This document shows, one piece after another, positions 6,533 to 15,362 of a DNA stretch of 21,876 nucleotides. The DNA lies in the NCBI GenBank assembly GCA_934294965.1, contig CAKRAM010000106.1, positions 1 through 21,876 of the forward strand, in the 5' to 3' direction. Origin of the DNA: an uncultured Clostridia bacterium. GTDB lineage: Bacteria; Bacillota; Clostridia; Christensenellales; CAG-314. The translations under genes were made by a program, and so were the position numbers. The notes beneath the pieces were generated by a model, which searched no databases, was not told where the DNA came from, and worked only from the letters and a program-made list of their open reading frames with translations. Position 1 is the stretch's first letter; every line of letters starts with the position of its first letter.

Positions 6533-8731
6533 TTAGGCTGTGTAAACTTCGATAGAGCTTACTCTAATTTGATTTGCAAGAGCTGCTACTGAGAATACGT
6601 CTGTGGGTTGCGTGAAGATAATGGTAATAACTTTACCTTCTACCGTAGCTGTTGCTCCGTCAAGCGTAAGTCCGGTAAATCCTCCGGTTTTGTCCGCATA
6701 AGCGCAGTTGATAACGATCTTCGTCATTCCCTTGTATTCCACTTTGAAGGAGTTTCCTTGGTAGAATCTTGCGTGATTGGTAACGTTCGTGAATGTGTCG
6801 CTGTTGCTTTTGTTCTTTTCAGCCGTAACTTTGATTCCGTTGTGATTCCAAACTTGTTTGGAGGTGTCTGCGGTAAATGCGCCTTCGATTTTGGTTGTCG
6901 CGCTGGTGAATTCCAACGAAGCAGCTGCAGCACTGGGAGTGGGAGTTTCCGTTCCTCCGCTGCTAGAACCGCTGTTAAGGTCTTCGGTGAGGTTCAAAAG
7001 ACGAACGGGGAATTGTGTAACGTCAATCTTGCTTGCATTGTCGCCGGTGATGTAGTCGGTTTTGCTTGCGCTGATCGTGTTGAAGTCTTTGGTTGCGTCG
7101 ATTTTGTAGGAACCAAGGTAGTAGTCGGCGCTGATGACTTTTGCAACCAAAGTTTTAAGTTCTGCATTGTAGGTGAACACAGCCGTAGGAGTTTCGGTAA
7201 GTTGAACGCCGACTTTGCCGGTAGTGTATTCGTAAGCGTCGATGTATTGTGTTTTGCCGTCTGCTACGAAGGAGATGTGGTATCCGCCTTCCACAGCAAC
7301 AAGTTTAACCTTAACTGCTTCTGCAAAGTTTTCGGTCGTGTCGATAAAGTTGCCGCTCTTTTTGCCGTTGAAGTAGAACACTTTGCCCTTGGAAGATTGA
7401 TACAAAGCAAGGGTGTATTCCTTGTCGGCTTCTACGGTTGCAGCAACTGCTTTGTAGAAGTTGGTTTTAAGATCTCCGGAAGGAGTAGGTGTGGGAGTTT
7501 CGCCGCCTTCCAACTTACCGTTGGTGATTTCAAGTTTTTCGCCGAATCTGGTGATGTTACCGGTAACGGTTACGGTTTGGTCCACTGCAACAACCGTGTT
7601 GCTGGCTGCCTTGAAACGGAATACCGTAAATTCGGTGTCTGCAACAACGATAACGAAGTCGAAGTTGCCGTATTGTTCGTTGTAGTCGCCAACGCTCTTA
7701 ACTTTACCGGTCAAGGTGAAGGTTACGTCGCTGCCACCCAAAATTTCGCCGTCGGAAAGGTTCTTTGCAGCCTTGATGATTTCTGCTTCAGTGGTGGGTT
7801 TAACAAATTCTTCGTATTGGTAGTCTACTGCCGAAACCAAACGAGCGGGGAATTGCTTTGTGGGAGAGGTTGTAAAGTGATCCATGCTGGAACCGCGAAT
7901 GGTGTTGTAGGTGTTGTAGCCGCCCATGTAAACGGAAAGGTCTTTGGCTACGTCGGCATAGAGAACGTGGTCTTCGTTCATCTTGATAAGGTACGTGGGC
8001 GTATCTGCCGAGCGGATGCTTGCGCCGCCGCTGCTTTGTGCACAGGGCTCGATGTACTTTTTAGCGGTGCCGTTCATAAAGTAAACGTGATAGCCGCCTT
8101 CAACAACTTCTACGTAAACGTCGGCGGCTTCGCTGACTTTTGTGGAAGTTTGCCATTTGTAGTCGCCTCCGTCGTTTTTACCGGTAAAGTAGTAAACTTT
8201 TCCGTCCGGTTGATAGAACAATGCCCATTTGTAAGGTTTGCCTGCTTCGGGGTTCTTGATAATGGATTCGTTGTATTGTTCCAAAATTGCTTTCTTTTGG
8301 GTGGAAACGGGAACGGTGTGAGGATAGGACTTGCTATAGGTTTTTCCGTTTTCGTCTTGTACGGGTTCGCCGTTTGCGCCTACCAACGTTACTTTGAGGG
8401 TGTAGTTAACTTCGGTTTTGGTTTCGGTAACTTTAACGGTGATGATGCCGTCTGCGTCGGGTTCTCCGAGGGTAACTACCGTGCCGCCGTTTTCAACTTC
8501 CCATTTGAGGTTGAAGATGATTGCGCCTGCGCGAATTTTGTTGGTAACGGTAAAGTCTTCTTCCGTTTTTACGGGTTGAGCACTTTCGCCGTAACGCATA
8601 TCCATCAATTTGATGGCTGCTGCAATTTGTTCTGCAGTGTAGGTTTCCGTTTTGTCGTTGCAGGCTACAACGCCCAAAACAACGGAAAACAACATAAGAA
8701 CTGCAAGAAGAACGGTGCAAAGTTTTTTCAT
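6533..8731 (-). CDS. Large surface lipoprotein with duplicated module and OB fold
   Basis: A 732-residue secreted lipoprotein of unknown function. The signal peptide ends in lipobox GVVAC with lipidated Cys24. Residues about 30-145 look like an Ig-like beta domain. A module of about 140 residues occurs twice (about 160-300 and 430-580). Both copies share a K-x-Y-x-x-A-L-x-Y-Q start, KV-Y/F-YF-x-GK, VEGGYH and a QFP-A/V-RL ending. Between them (about 315-410) is an OB-like domain with TGKVKSVGDY and VTVTGNITRFG, similar in pattern to OB folds of YhcR-type proteins. Thr-Pro-rich linkers (411-418, 594-599) precede the second module and a C-terminal beta domain (605-732). ATG 8731 has AAGGAG ten bases upstream. 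It is the last gene of the minus block, 178 bases after the nuclease-like lipoprotein. Binding of nucleic acid or glycan is plausible but unproven. Confidence 0.85.
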   Translation of the reverse strand: MKKLCTVLLAVLMLFSVVLGVVACNDKTETYTAEQIAAAIKLMDMRYGESAQPVKTEEDFTVTNKIRAGAIIFNLKWEVENGGTVVTLGEPDADGIITVKVTETKTEVNYTLKVTLVGANGEPVQDENGKTYSKSYPHTVPVSTQKKAILEQYNESIIKNPEAGKPYKWALFYQPDGKVYYFTGKNDGGDYKWQTSTKVSEAADVYVEVVEGGYHVYFMNGTAKKYIEPCAQSSGGASIRSADTPTYLIKMNEDHVLYADVAKDLSVYMGGYNTYNTIRGSSMDHFTTSPTKQFPARLVSAVDYQYEEFVKPTTEAEIIKAAKNLSDGEILGGSDVTFTLTGKVKSVGDYNEQYGNFDFVIVVADTEFTVFRFKAASNTVVAVDQTVTVTGNITRFGEKLEITNGKLEGGETPTPTPSGDLKTNFYKAVAATVEADKEYTLALYQSSKGKVFYFNGKKSGNFIDTTENFAEAVKVKLVAVEGGYHISFVADGKTQYIDAYEYTTGKVGVQLTETPTAVFTYNAELKTLVAKVISADYYLGSYKIDATKDFNTISASKTDYITGDNASKIDVTQFPVRLLNLTEDLNSGSSSGGTETPTPSAAAASLEFTSATTKIEGAFTADTSKQVWNHNGIKVTAEKNKSNSDTFTNVTNHARFYQGNSFKVEYKGMTKIVINCAYADKTGGFTGLTLDGATATVEGKVITIIFTQPTDVFSVAALANQIRVSSIEVYTA

Positions 8732-8909
8732 GTTTGTTTCTCCTTATTTTATTGTTTGTAAAAATAATGATTTTTATGCTTGAGATTTGCTATACAACTG
8801 AGTTCGTGCCTATTTCGATACAATTTTGTAGTAACAAAACTTGCGTTTTGTACTTTGCGATATGTTTGCCGAGTTCATACAAGAAGTTGAAAACTTGCTT
8901 GCAGAGGTG

Positions 8910-10271
8910 TTACTTTTGAATTCCCAAATTTTCAAAGGTTAAAACCTTTATTTGGTAAACGGGAGAGCCTCCTTCGTAGTCCGGCTGGTAGTACTCCACA
9001 ATGCCTTGCGGATTGATGATTGTTCCTACGCCGATGTCGTCCTTGGTGTACAACGTGCCGTCTGCTTTGCTGAGTACTGCGGTGCGAACGGTAATTTCTT
9101 TTCCGCCGATCGTGCAGTACAACGTCATTGCGCCAAAGCTGCTGCTATCTTCGTTGGTCGTGGTGGAAATTCTACTAACTTTGAGTCCTTTCATTTCGAT
9201 TGCGGTGCTGAGTGCCGCTTCACGGAAGTTGAAGGTCAGTTTTTCGTCGCCTACAACCACGTTTACGTTGTTGTCGCCAAAAAATTCTTCAATGGTGGTA
9301 CCTCTGTATTTTACGCCTTCGGCTTTTTTTATAACCTTTATGTTTTTAACGTTTTCGGTGTCGTATGCGTCGTATTCAACGTCGGAAATTTGGTAAGTGC
9401 CGCCTGCTTCGTAGTATTGAACGCTTCCGCCCAAACGAACGCGGTTGCCGATAGACAAAGCGCGTTTTCCGCTGGGATCCAGTTTGAAGCCGTAGTAGAC
9501 TGCAATGCCGAAGTACATATCGTTTTCTTCGTCGTATTCTTGGATGTAGACAGTGTTGTTACCTTCGCTCACAACCACGCCTTCCACGATTACGTTGGCG
9601 CCTACGTAACTTTCGATGTTGGTGCGCAACGCTTTTAGCGTAACTTGCTTATATTCGCCGTAGTAGAAGTTGGGGTCCTTGTCGCCGGAGAATACGTAAA
9701 GTTTGCGGCTTTGCGCCTGTTCCAAAGCATCCATGCAAATGTCGCCGTAGCGGTTTCCGCCCGAATTGGATCCCCAAGCAAGTCCCGCTTGCAAAATTTC
9801 CAAATTGAGGTTTCTGTATTCCGTTGCGCCTTCGGTTTTGTACCAAATCCAAACGGTGTAGCGAGAACCGGTGCTATCCACGTTCCAAGTGCTTGTGTCC
9901 GACTCAAGAACGATGGACGTTGCCGACTTAAGTTTTTCCTTGGTAAAGTTGGACGCCGTTTTGCCGAAAGGTTCAATTTGTCCGGTAGATTCCGGAGTGT
10001 TGATTGCAAGGTATCTTGCTTTTAGTATCGCCGTGCGTTTGAGCAAATCGGTAAGTTCGCCTTTTATTACGTTTTCTTCGCTCACGTTAAAGTGAGTGGT
10101 GTCGCCGTCCACGTAAGTTTTTACCGTTGCGTACATTTTAGCCGTTTCGGAACCCATATCCAAGGTAAGTTGACTTGCATAGTCCACAAGTTCGCCTTGG
10201 CAGGCAACCAGCGTTATTACGCAAGCAAATACCAACAGTAGCGTCAACGCAAGAGAAATTAGTTTTTTCAT
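8910..10271 (-). CDS. SNase-like nuclease lipoprotein with C-terminal OB folds
   Basis: A 453-residue lipoprotein (lipobox LVAC, Cys24), anchored outside the membrane. Residues about 45-200 match the staphylococcal nuclease (thermonuclease) fold: VDGDT (D55, D57), RYLAINTPE (R86, E94), a later arginine at R137, and the GLAWG helix region. R86, E94 and R137 correspond to catalytic R35, E43 and R87, so nuclease activity is plausible. The calcium ligand equivalent to Asp40 is Asn91, which is unusual. Residues about 210-315 and 340-450 look like two OB-fold beta domains. In Bacillus, YhcR joins SNase, OB and 5'-nucleotidase domains; here the 5'-nucleotidase is a separate gene at 17291. ATG 10271 has GGAG about eight bases upstream. 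It lies 72 bases after the ABC binding-protein gene. Confidence 0.85.
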   Translation of the reverse strand: MKKLISLALTLLLVFACVITLVACQGELVDYASQLTLDMGSETAKMYATVKTYVDGDTTHFNVSEENVIKGELTDLLKRTAILKARYLAINTPESTGQIEPFGKTASNFTKEKLKSATSIVLESDTSTWNVDSTGSRYTVWIWYKTEGATEYRNLNLEILQAGLAWGSNSGGNRYGDICMDALEQAQSRKLYVFSGDKDPNFYYGEYKQVTLKALRTNIESYVGANVIVEGVVVSEGNNTVYIQEYDEENDMYFGIAVYYGFKLDPSGKRALSIGNRVRLGGSVQYYEAGGTYQISDVEYDAYDTENVKNIKVIKKAEGVKYRGTTIEEFFGDNNVNVVVGDEKLTFNFREAALSTAIEMKGLKVSRISTTTNEDSSSFGAMTLYCTIGGKEITVRTAVLSKADGTLYTKDDIGVGTIINPQGIVEYYQPDYEGGSPVYQIKVLTFENLGIQK

Positions 10272-10301
10272 AGAGTTGCTCCGAATAGTGATATATTGTG
10301 T

Positions 10302-10330
10302 TGTCGCCGCCCCCGTTTAGGAGGCTGCGA
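10302..10330. other. Intercistronic hairpin
   Basis: GTCGCCGCC pairs imperfectly with GGCTGCGAC between the binding-protein and nuclease genes. No T tract follows in the minus direction, so it more likely affects mRNA stability than termination. Confidence 0.35.
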
Positions 10331-10343
10331 CGGTTCAAATTTG

Positions 10344-11783
10344 TTACAAACTGTTCTTTTTGCAGTTTTCGATTGCTTCTTTGAAGGCTTTGTCTATTTG
10401 ATCGTCAAGGTCAGTGCCTTTCAGTCCCAAGCATTTTACCAAAAGTGCGTTCACTTCGTCACGAGCGGAGGAAGATCCTACGAATGCCGGGCTGGTGTAG
10501 TATGCGTAAGATTGTTCAACGCAAACTTTTGCGGTCAAAGCGGCGATAAAGTCTCCGCCGTCGGCGCTATCGAGGAAGTCTTTGTAGACTTCGTCTTGCA
10601 TAACCGAACCCAAAACGGGAACGTATCCGGAAGTGCGGGAGAATTCTGCCTGGAATTGAGTGTTGGTGATGAGGTACTTAACGAACAGCCATGCTTGCAT
10701 TTCCTCGTCCTTGTTTGCCTTTTGGAACATAACAAGGCTGGGACCTTGGGAAATTACTCTGTGGTTTTCTTTTTCGGTGCTCATTTGAGGAATGGTTGCA
10801 ATGCCTACGTCAAACAGGTATTTGCCGTTGGTCTTTGCGGGAACTTGGTTGTTTGCGCCTGCGGAAGAACCGATGGACATATAACTGCTTTGTTCTTTGA
10901 ACAGGTTGCTGGTGTACTTACCGTAAATCTTTTGAGTGGTTACGTAGTTTTTGGAACGCCAAGAGTTGAATCTCTTAACAAACTCTTTGGTGTATTGGTT
11001 GTCGAAAACGTAGTGATCGCCGTCGGCAGTAGTGTAGAGGTGCGGATTGCCCTCCAAAACGGTAGAATATTGTTCGCACATGGTGATAAACCAGTTAGCT
11101 TCACTGTCGTATCCCAGCGGTGTGCATTTGCTGTCGAGCGAACGGATTTTTTCACAAACTTTTTCCATGCTACTGTTGCAATCTGCGGGGCAACTTTCCG
11201 TGCACCACCAGTGAGTGGGAACGGGGATGTTTTTTGCGGTGAAGAACGTTTTGTTGTAGTACAAAACTTCGGTGGATTTGGAGAAGGGCAACGTGTACAT
11301 CGGGGTTTTGCCTTCGGCGTTTTGTCCAAATTGCAAACCTTCATCAAAGAAGCCGCCTGCTTTCAGGTCGTTGATTTCCGCTTCGGTCATGCCCACTGCC
11401 ATTTCGGACGTGTTGCCGAACTTTCCTGCGGGGATAACGTCCTTGCTGTACATATAGGTGTCAAGTTCTACGGTTGCGCCTGCAAGGTTGTATCCTGCAA
11501 CGTGGTCGGGATAGCAGTACGCGATGTAGGGTTCTTTTCCTACGTCCAAGTCGCGGTTGATTTGCTTTTTAACGTCGTCGTAGCCGCCTACTTGTTTGTG
11601 GGAGATTTTGATGTTAGGATAAATCTCGTTGAATTTTGCTATGTACTTATCCAACACTTTACGAAGGGGTTGTCCCATCGTGTGGTAGAATACAATGCCT
11701 TCCTCTTCGCGGCAAGCCGTAAACGCTACGCAAAGACTTGCGCACAAAGCGACAAGCAAAATAACTGCCAATAGTTTTTTCAT
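10344..11783 (-). CDS. ABC transporter substrate-binding lipoprotein (family 1, CUT1)
   Basis: A 479-residue extracellular solute-binding protein of the UgpB/MalE type. The lipobox AFTAC gives lipidated Cys24. The family pattern is clear: FN..YPNIKI near residue 51, an LPFSKSTEVLYYNK segment (165-178) and C-terminal helices. ATG 11783 is chosen because GGAGG lies about seven bases upstream and the signal peptide begins there; 16 upstream codons in frame are not a signal sequence. It follows the two permeases on the same strand after 345 bases. An unusual cysteine cluster (C194, C198, C202, C210, C220) is inserted after the Trp-Trp motif. The ligand is unknown; family members bind sugars, oligosaccharides or glycerol phosphates. 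Confidence 0.92.
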   Translation of the reverse strand: MKKLLAVILLVALCASLCVAFTACREEEGIVFYHTMGQPLRKVLDKYIAKFNEIYPNIKISHKQVGGYDDVKKQINRDLDVGKEPYIAYCYPDHVAGYNLAGATVELDTYMYSKDVIPAGKFGNTSEMAVGMTEAEINDLKAGGFFDEGLQFGQNAEGKTPMYTLPFSKSTEVLYYNKTFFTAKNIPVPTHWWCTESCPADCNSSMEKVCEKIRSLDSKCTPLGYDSEANWFITMCEQYSTVLEGNPHLYTTADGDHYVFDNQYTKEFVKRFNSWRSKNYVTTQKIYGKYTSNLFKEQSSYMSIGSSAGANNQVPAKTNGKYLFDVGIATIPQMSTEKENHRVISQGPSLVMFQKANKDEEMQAWLFVKYLITNTQFQAEFSRTSGYVPVLGSVMQDEVYKDFLDSADGGDFIAALTAKVCVEQSYAYYTSPAFVGSSSARDEVNALLVKCLGLKGTDLDDQIDKAFKEAIENCKKNSL

Positions 11784-12128
11784 TCTTTGTCCTCCATATT
11801 TTGTTGTGAAGTTTGCTTTTGCAAACGTCAAATTGTTTTTTCGTTTGGGCTAAGATGTGCAATGCAAAGCGCAATTGCAATAATATTTGCCATTGGGATG
11901 CGGTTTGGCGGATTACAACGCTTCCGCCGTGTTTATGCGACCGAGTGTCGCAGCTTGTGTGAGCCGTTGTTGTAGAAAGAACTTCGGTTTTTGTTTGCCT
12001 TGCGGCAAATTTTGCGATTGTTTGTTCAAATTGTAGCATTGTTTGTTGCCTTGTTGTTTTGCGGCAACATTATGTTTGGGCAGTTTGGAGTTTGCCGACA
12101 AAGCCGTCGGCAACCTCTCGATTTTGTT
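11784..12128. other. Leader/intercistronic region with repeated TTGCC-GGCAA stems
   Basis: 345 bases between the permease and binding-protein genes hold three inverted repeats built on the same word: 12092-12113 (8 bp, loop 6), 12044-12067 (6 bp, loop 12) and 11995-12008 (6 bp, loop TTGC). None has a U tract in the minus direction. They may protect or process mRNA and so raise binding-protein output, as in maltose-type operons (inference). No clear promoter or gene is seen. Confidence 0.45.
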
Positions 12129-13178
12129 TTAGCCTTTTATTCCGCTGCGGCTTACGCCTTTCATTATGTATTTGCGAAGGAACACAAACACGAGGAACAA
12201 CGGAAGCGAAACCAGCGTTACCGCTGCCATTTGCATGGGGTAGTCCGGGTCGATTACGTCCGAGAACTGACTGCGAAGTCCGTAAGTTATCAAAGCGTGA
12301 GCGTCGTCTTTTGCAACCAACATCGGCCAAACGTAACTGTTCCAAGAACCCATCATCTTCAAAATGGTTATGGAGATAAGCGTGGGCATTGCCAAAGGAA
12401 TCATCACGCGCCACAGGTATTTAAGGTCGCTTGTGCCGTCCACTTTTGCCGCGTAGTACAATTCGTCCGGGATTTGCATAAAGTTTTGTCTGAGCAGATA
12501 AATGTAGAACACGCTGACCAAAAACGGAACGATTAGAACCGTAAAGGTGTTTTGCCAACCGAATGAGTGTATCGTTTGGTAGTTGGTGATGGTGAACAAT
12601 TCTCCGGGAATCATCATCGTTGCCAGCAATGCGCCGAACAGGATGTTTTTGCCCTTAAACTCCAACCGAGCAAACGCAAATGCGGAAAGTACGGTTATCA
12701 CCAACGAAAGTACGGTGGAAACAAGTCCTACGTACAACGTATTTGCAAACAACGTGCCCAATTCCAACTGACGGAAGGCGTTTACGTAGTTTTCAAAGTG
12801 GAAACCTTGCGTGGGCCAAAACGTGGGAACGTCAAATTCGTATTCCGTTCTGGATTTTACCGACGAGAGCAACATCCAGTAGAAGGGGAACAGTACGATT
12901 ATTGCCATTATGCCCAAAAAGGCGTAAAGCAAAATTTGTATCAGCACTTTTACGACGCGTTGGCGTTTTTTGACCACTTCCAGCGCCCAACTTGCCTGCG
13001 CGCCTTGTTCGGTTTCGCCCGTGGCAAGCGCGTTTTGCATATAGACCGATTTTTTATCAAAATAGAGTTGACGGCAAAGTTTTACGATAAGGTAGACCAT
13101 CAAGCCCAGCATTACCGCGCCGCATATGCCGAATATCCATTTGTATACCGATAAATTCATATTTGCTAGTATCGTCAT
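12129..13178 (-). CDS. ABC transporter permease, CUT1 family (UgpE/MalG-like)
   Basis: A 349-residue integral membrane permease. The C-terminal 270 residues fit the MalG/UgpE family with six predicted helices and the EAA loop (YYAAKVDGTSDLKYLWRVMIP) that docks on the ATPase. The first 75 residues are an addition: one extra hydrophobic segment (about 12-34) and a charged stretch before the normal first helix. ATG 13178 follows the upstream permease stop by ten bases, with AGAGGTG as ribosome site. It forms the channel with the permease encoded before it. Family members import sugars or sugar phosphates. Confidence 0.92.
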   Translation of the reverse strand: MTILANMNLSVYKWIFGICGAVMLGLMVYLIVKLCRQLYFDKKSVYMQNALATGETEQGAQASWALEVVKKRQRVVKVLIQILLYAFLGIMAIIVLFPFYWMLLSSVKSRTEYEFDVPTFWPTQGFHFENYVNAFRQLELGTLFANTLYVGLVSTVLSLVITVLSAFAFARLEFKGKNILFGALLATMMIPGELFTITNYQTIHSFGWQNTFTVLIVPFLVSVFYIYLLRQNFMQIPDELYYAAKVDGTSDLKYLWRVMIPLAMPTLISITILKMMGSWNSYVWPMLVAKDDAHALITYGLRSQFSDVIDPDYPMQMAAVTLVSLPLFLVFVFLRKYIMKGVSRSGIKG

Positions 13179-13188
13179 TTCGGCACCT

Positions 13189-14130
13189 CTAATAGTGAAC
13201 TTTCTTTTTGCTTACGTACAGATTAAGCACGGTTACCAACATTATGATGGCAAACAGTATCAGCGCGCCCGCGCTGGCTCTTCCGTACGCTTGGCTGCCG
13301 TCCAATTGTTGGTAGATATATCCTACCATCGTGTTCAGACGGTGAATATCGTCCGGCGGGCCCATTTGTCCGAAAATACCGATAACGCTGCTGTATTCCT
13401 TAAATCCGCCGATGAAGCCGGTAATCAAAACGTATGCCAGCATGGGGGAAAGAAGGGGAACCGTGATACGCCAAAAGATTCTTGCGCGGCTTGTTCCGTC
13501 GACCTTTGCCGCTTCGTAGTATTGTTTGTTGATGTTTTGCAGGCCGCCCAACAAAATGAGGATTTTGAACGGAAGGGCGTTCCATACAATGTAGACTATC
13601 AAAACAACCATGTTTGCCCATTTTTCCGAACCGGGGTTGATCCAGTTCACGGGGCTTCCGCCGAACGCCATAATAACGTTGTTTATGATACCGGCGGTTT
13701 TTGTGATTGTAACTCCGTCACCTTGCAAACCAACGATGTTGAACATTGCCGCGAAAACCATACCGATTGCAATGCTGTTGGTAACGTAAGGCAAAAAGAA
13801 GATTGTTTGCAACAGTTTTTGCAGGGGCTTTATCGCGTTAAGGCACACGGCTATAAGCAATGCCAAAATCGTGGAGATGGGAACGGTTGCGATACACAGT
13901 ATGAACGTGTTGCTGAGGTTGCGCAAAAAGTCGCTGTCCTTTACTACGTCCACAAAGTTTTTGAAGCCGACGGTGAATTTTGCGTTTCCGGCGGCAGCCA
14001 AACTGCTGTACCCTTCCAAAAACGACAATCTCACCGTGTTTATAATGGGCCAAACGGTAAAAACCAGCAGCAGCAACAATGCCGGAGACAGGTATAACCA
14101 GGCCTTCCATTGTTTTTTACTATCTACCAT
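13189..14130 (-). CDS. ABC transporter permease, CUT1 family (UgpA/MalF-like)
   Basis: A 313-residue membrane protein with six predicted helices, and an EAA loop near residues 206-231 (YYEAAKVDGTSRARIFWRITVP). The N terminus WLYLSPALLLLLVFTVWPI is typical of this family. The start is ATG 14130, whose A overlaps the last base of the ATPase stop (TGATG), with GAGGTG about five bases upstream; a GTG one codon earlier is too close to that site. It pairs with the next permease. The gene order ATPase-permease-permease-binding protein, read on minus, makes a complete importer. Confidence 0.93.
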   Translation of the reverse strand: MVDSKKQWKAWLYLSPALLLLLVFTVWPIINTVRLSFLEGYSSLAAAGNAKFTVGFKNFVDVVKDSDFLRNLSNTFILCIATVPISTILALLIAVCLNAIKPLQKLLQTIFFLPYVTNSIAIGMVFAAMFNIVGLQGDGVTITKTAGIINNVIMAFGGSPVNWINPGSEKWANMVVLIVYIVWNALPFKILILLGGLQNINKQYYEAAKVDGTSRARIFWRITVPLLSPMLAYVLITGFIGGFKEYSSVIGIFGQMGPPDDIHRLNTMVGYIYQQLDGSQAYGRASAGALILFAIIMLVTVLNLYVSKKKVHY

Positions 14131-15275
14131 CACTTCACCTCAAAAGGAACGCGCATTTCCGTTTCCTTGTCGAAGATAAACACTTTGTGAGGTTTAAGCG
14201 AGAAGGAAACAACCGGTTTGGATTGGTCGATTTTCGTATCTGCGTCTACGATAGTGCGAATGGTGGGTTTTTCGCAATGTTCGTTTGTTGTGATGATGCT
14301 AACGTCGCGTCCCATAACTTCCACGTTTTGCAAGTTGCAGTGGAACGGACCGTTTTCGTCGTAGATAAATCCTTCGGGACGAATGCCGACGTAAACTTTT
14401 TGACCGGGCAAATCGTCCTGGTTTGCTTCGGAAGGTTCAACTAAATCTGCGCAAAGGGTTACGTTTTCAAAAATCACGTCGTCGCCGATTTTCAACTTGC
14501 CGTCCACGTATGTTCCTTCGAATACGTTGATGGGAGGAGTTCCAAGGAACTTTGCAACGAACAGGTTAACAGGATCGTCGTAAACTTGTTGCGGCTCGCC
14601 GATTTGTTGCACGACGCCGGATTTCATAACCACGATTTGGTCGGAAATGGACATTGCTTCTTCTTGGTCGTGGGTAACGAACACGGTTGTGATGCCGGTT
14701 TCGCGCTGAATACGCTTAATTTCTTCACGGGTTTGCAAGCGCAAACGAGCGTCCAGGTTGCTGAGCGGTTCGTCCAAAAGCAAAACGCGAGGCATTTTTA
14801 CCAATGCACGAGCGATTGCCACACGTTGTTGTTGTCCGCCGGAAAGTTCGCTGGGTTTGCGGTCCAGCAACTCGTCGATTTGAACGAGTTTTGCCGCGTC
14901 GTACGCGCGTTGCAACATTTGCATCTTGGTCAACTTTTGGTCGCCTTTAAGGTTTTCCAAGGGGAATATGATGTTTTGCTTAACCGTCATATGCGGGTAA
15001 AGCGCGTAGTTTTGGAAAACCAAACCGATGCCTCTGTTTTCCGGCGAAAGTTCGGTAACGTCGTCGTCGCCGAAAAAGATTTTTCCGCGCGTGGGTTTTT
15101 GCAGTCCGCTTATCATGTAAAGCGTGGTGCTTTTTCCGCAGCCGGACGGTCCGAGCAAACCGACAAGTTTGCCGTCGGGTATTTCGTAACTGAACGAGTT
15201 GACCGCGACGACTTCCGGTCCGCCTTTCTTCCTGTTAGGGAAGATTTTTGTCAGGTCCTGAAGAATGACTTTCAT
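14130..15275 (-). CDS. ABC transporter ATPase, CUT1 family (UgpC/MsmX-like)
   Basis: A 381-residue ATPase that powers the importer encoded downstream. It has Walker A GPSGCGKST (42-50), Q-loop Q88, signature LSGGQ (144-148), Walker B LLLDEP (165-170) and switch His202. The C-terminal third (about 245-381) is a TOBE/MalK-type regulatory region, which in this family can bind regulators or confer inducer exclusion. ATG 15275 has GGAAGG eight bases upstream. In many Firmicutes this ATPase is a single shared gene away from the permeases; here it sits with its own permeases, suggesting dedicated function. Confidence 0.95.
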   Translation of the reverse strand: MKVILQDLTKIFPNRKKGGPEVVAVNSFSYEIPDGKLVGLLGPSGCGKSTTLYMISGLQKPTRGKIFFGDDDVTELSPENRGIGLVFQNYALYPHMTVKQNIIFPLENLKGDQKLTKMQMLQRAYDAAKLVQIDELLDRKPSELSGGQQQRVAIARALVKMPRVLLLDEPLSNLDARLRLQTREEIKRIQRETGITTVFVTHDQEEAMSISDQIVVMKSGVVQQIGEPQQVYDDPVNLFVAKFLGTPPINVFEGTYVDGKLKIGDDVIFENVTLCADLVEPSEANQDDLPGQKVYVGIRPEGFIYDENGPFHCNLQNVEVMGRDVSIITTNEHCEKPTIRTIVDADTKIDQSKPVVSFSLKPHKVFIFDKETEMRVPFEVK

Positions 15276-15324
15276 AGTTTTTTCCTTCCTTTTGCTATAT
15301 TCTATTGATTTATTTTAACTAGCA

Positions 15325-15360
15325 GAAAAGCCGAATGCGACCTTTTGCTTTCGACTTCGG
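15325..15360 (-). terminator. Possible weak terminator before the ABC operon
   Basis: Read on minus, 15351-15360 pairs with 15331-15340 (10 positions, one 2x2 internal mismatch, ten-base loop), followed by CTTTT. It lies in the 87-base gap between the four-helix protein gene and the ATPase gene, so it could split or attenuate the minus block. Confidence 0.4.
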
Positions 15361-15362
15361 GA

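Noticed and set aside
6608..8761. A 717-codon open frame on plus opposite the large lipoprotein
   Set aside because: It is antisense to a gene with a clear signal peptide, ribosome site and domains. Its product is Phe/Val/Cys-rich with no recognisable motif; the long frame follows from the scarcity of codons that would be stops on the other strand.
10296..11774. A 492-codon plus frame opposite the ABC binding-protein gene
   Set aside because: It is a shadow frame with Phe/Val/Gly-rich composition; the minus gene has lipobox, family motifs and a ribosome site.
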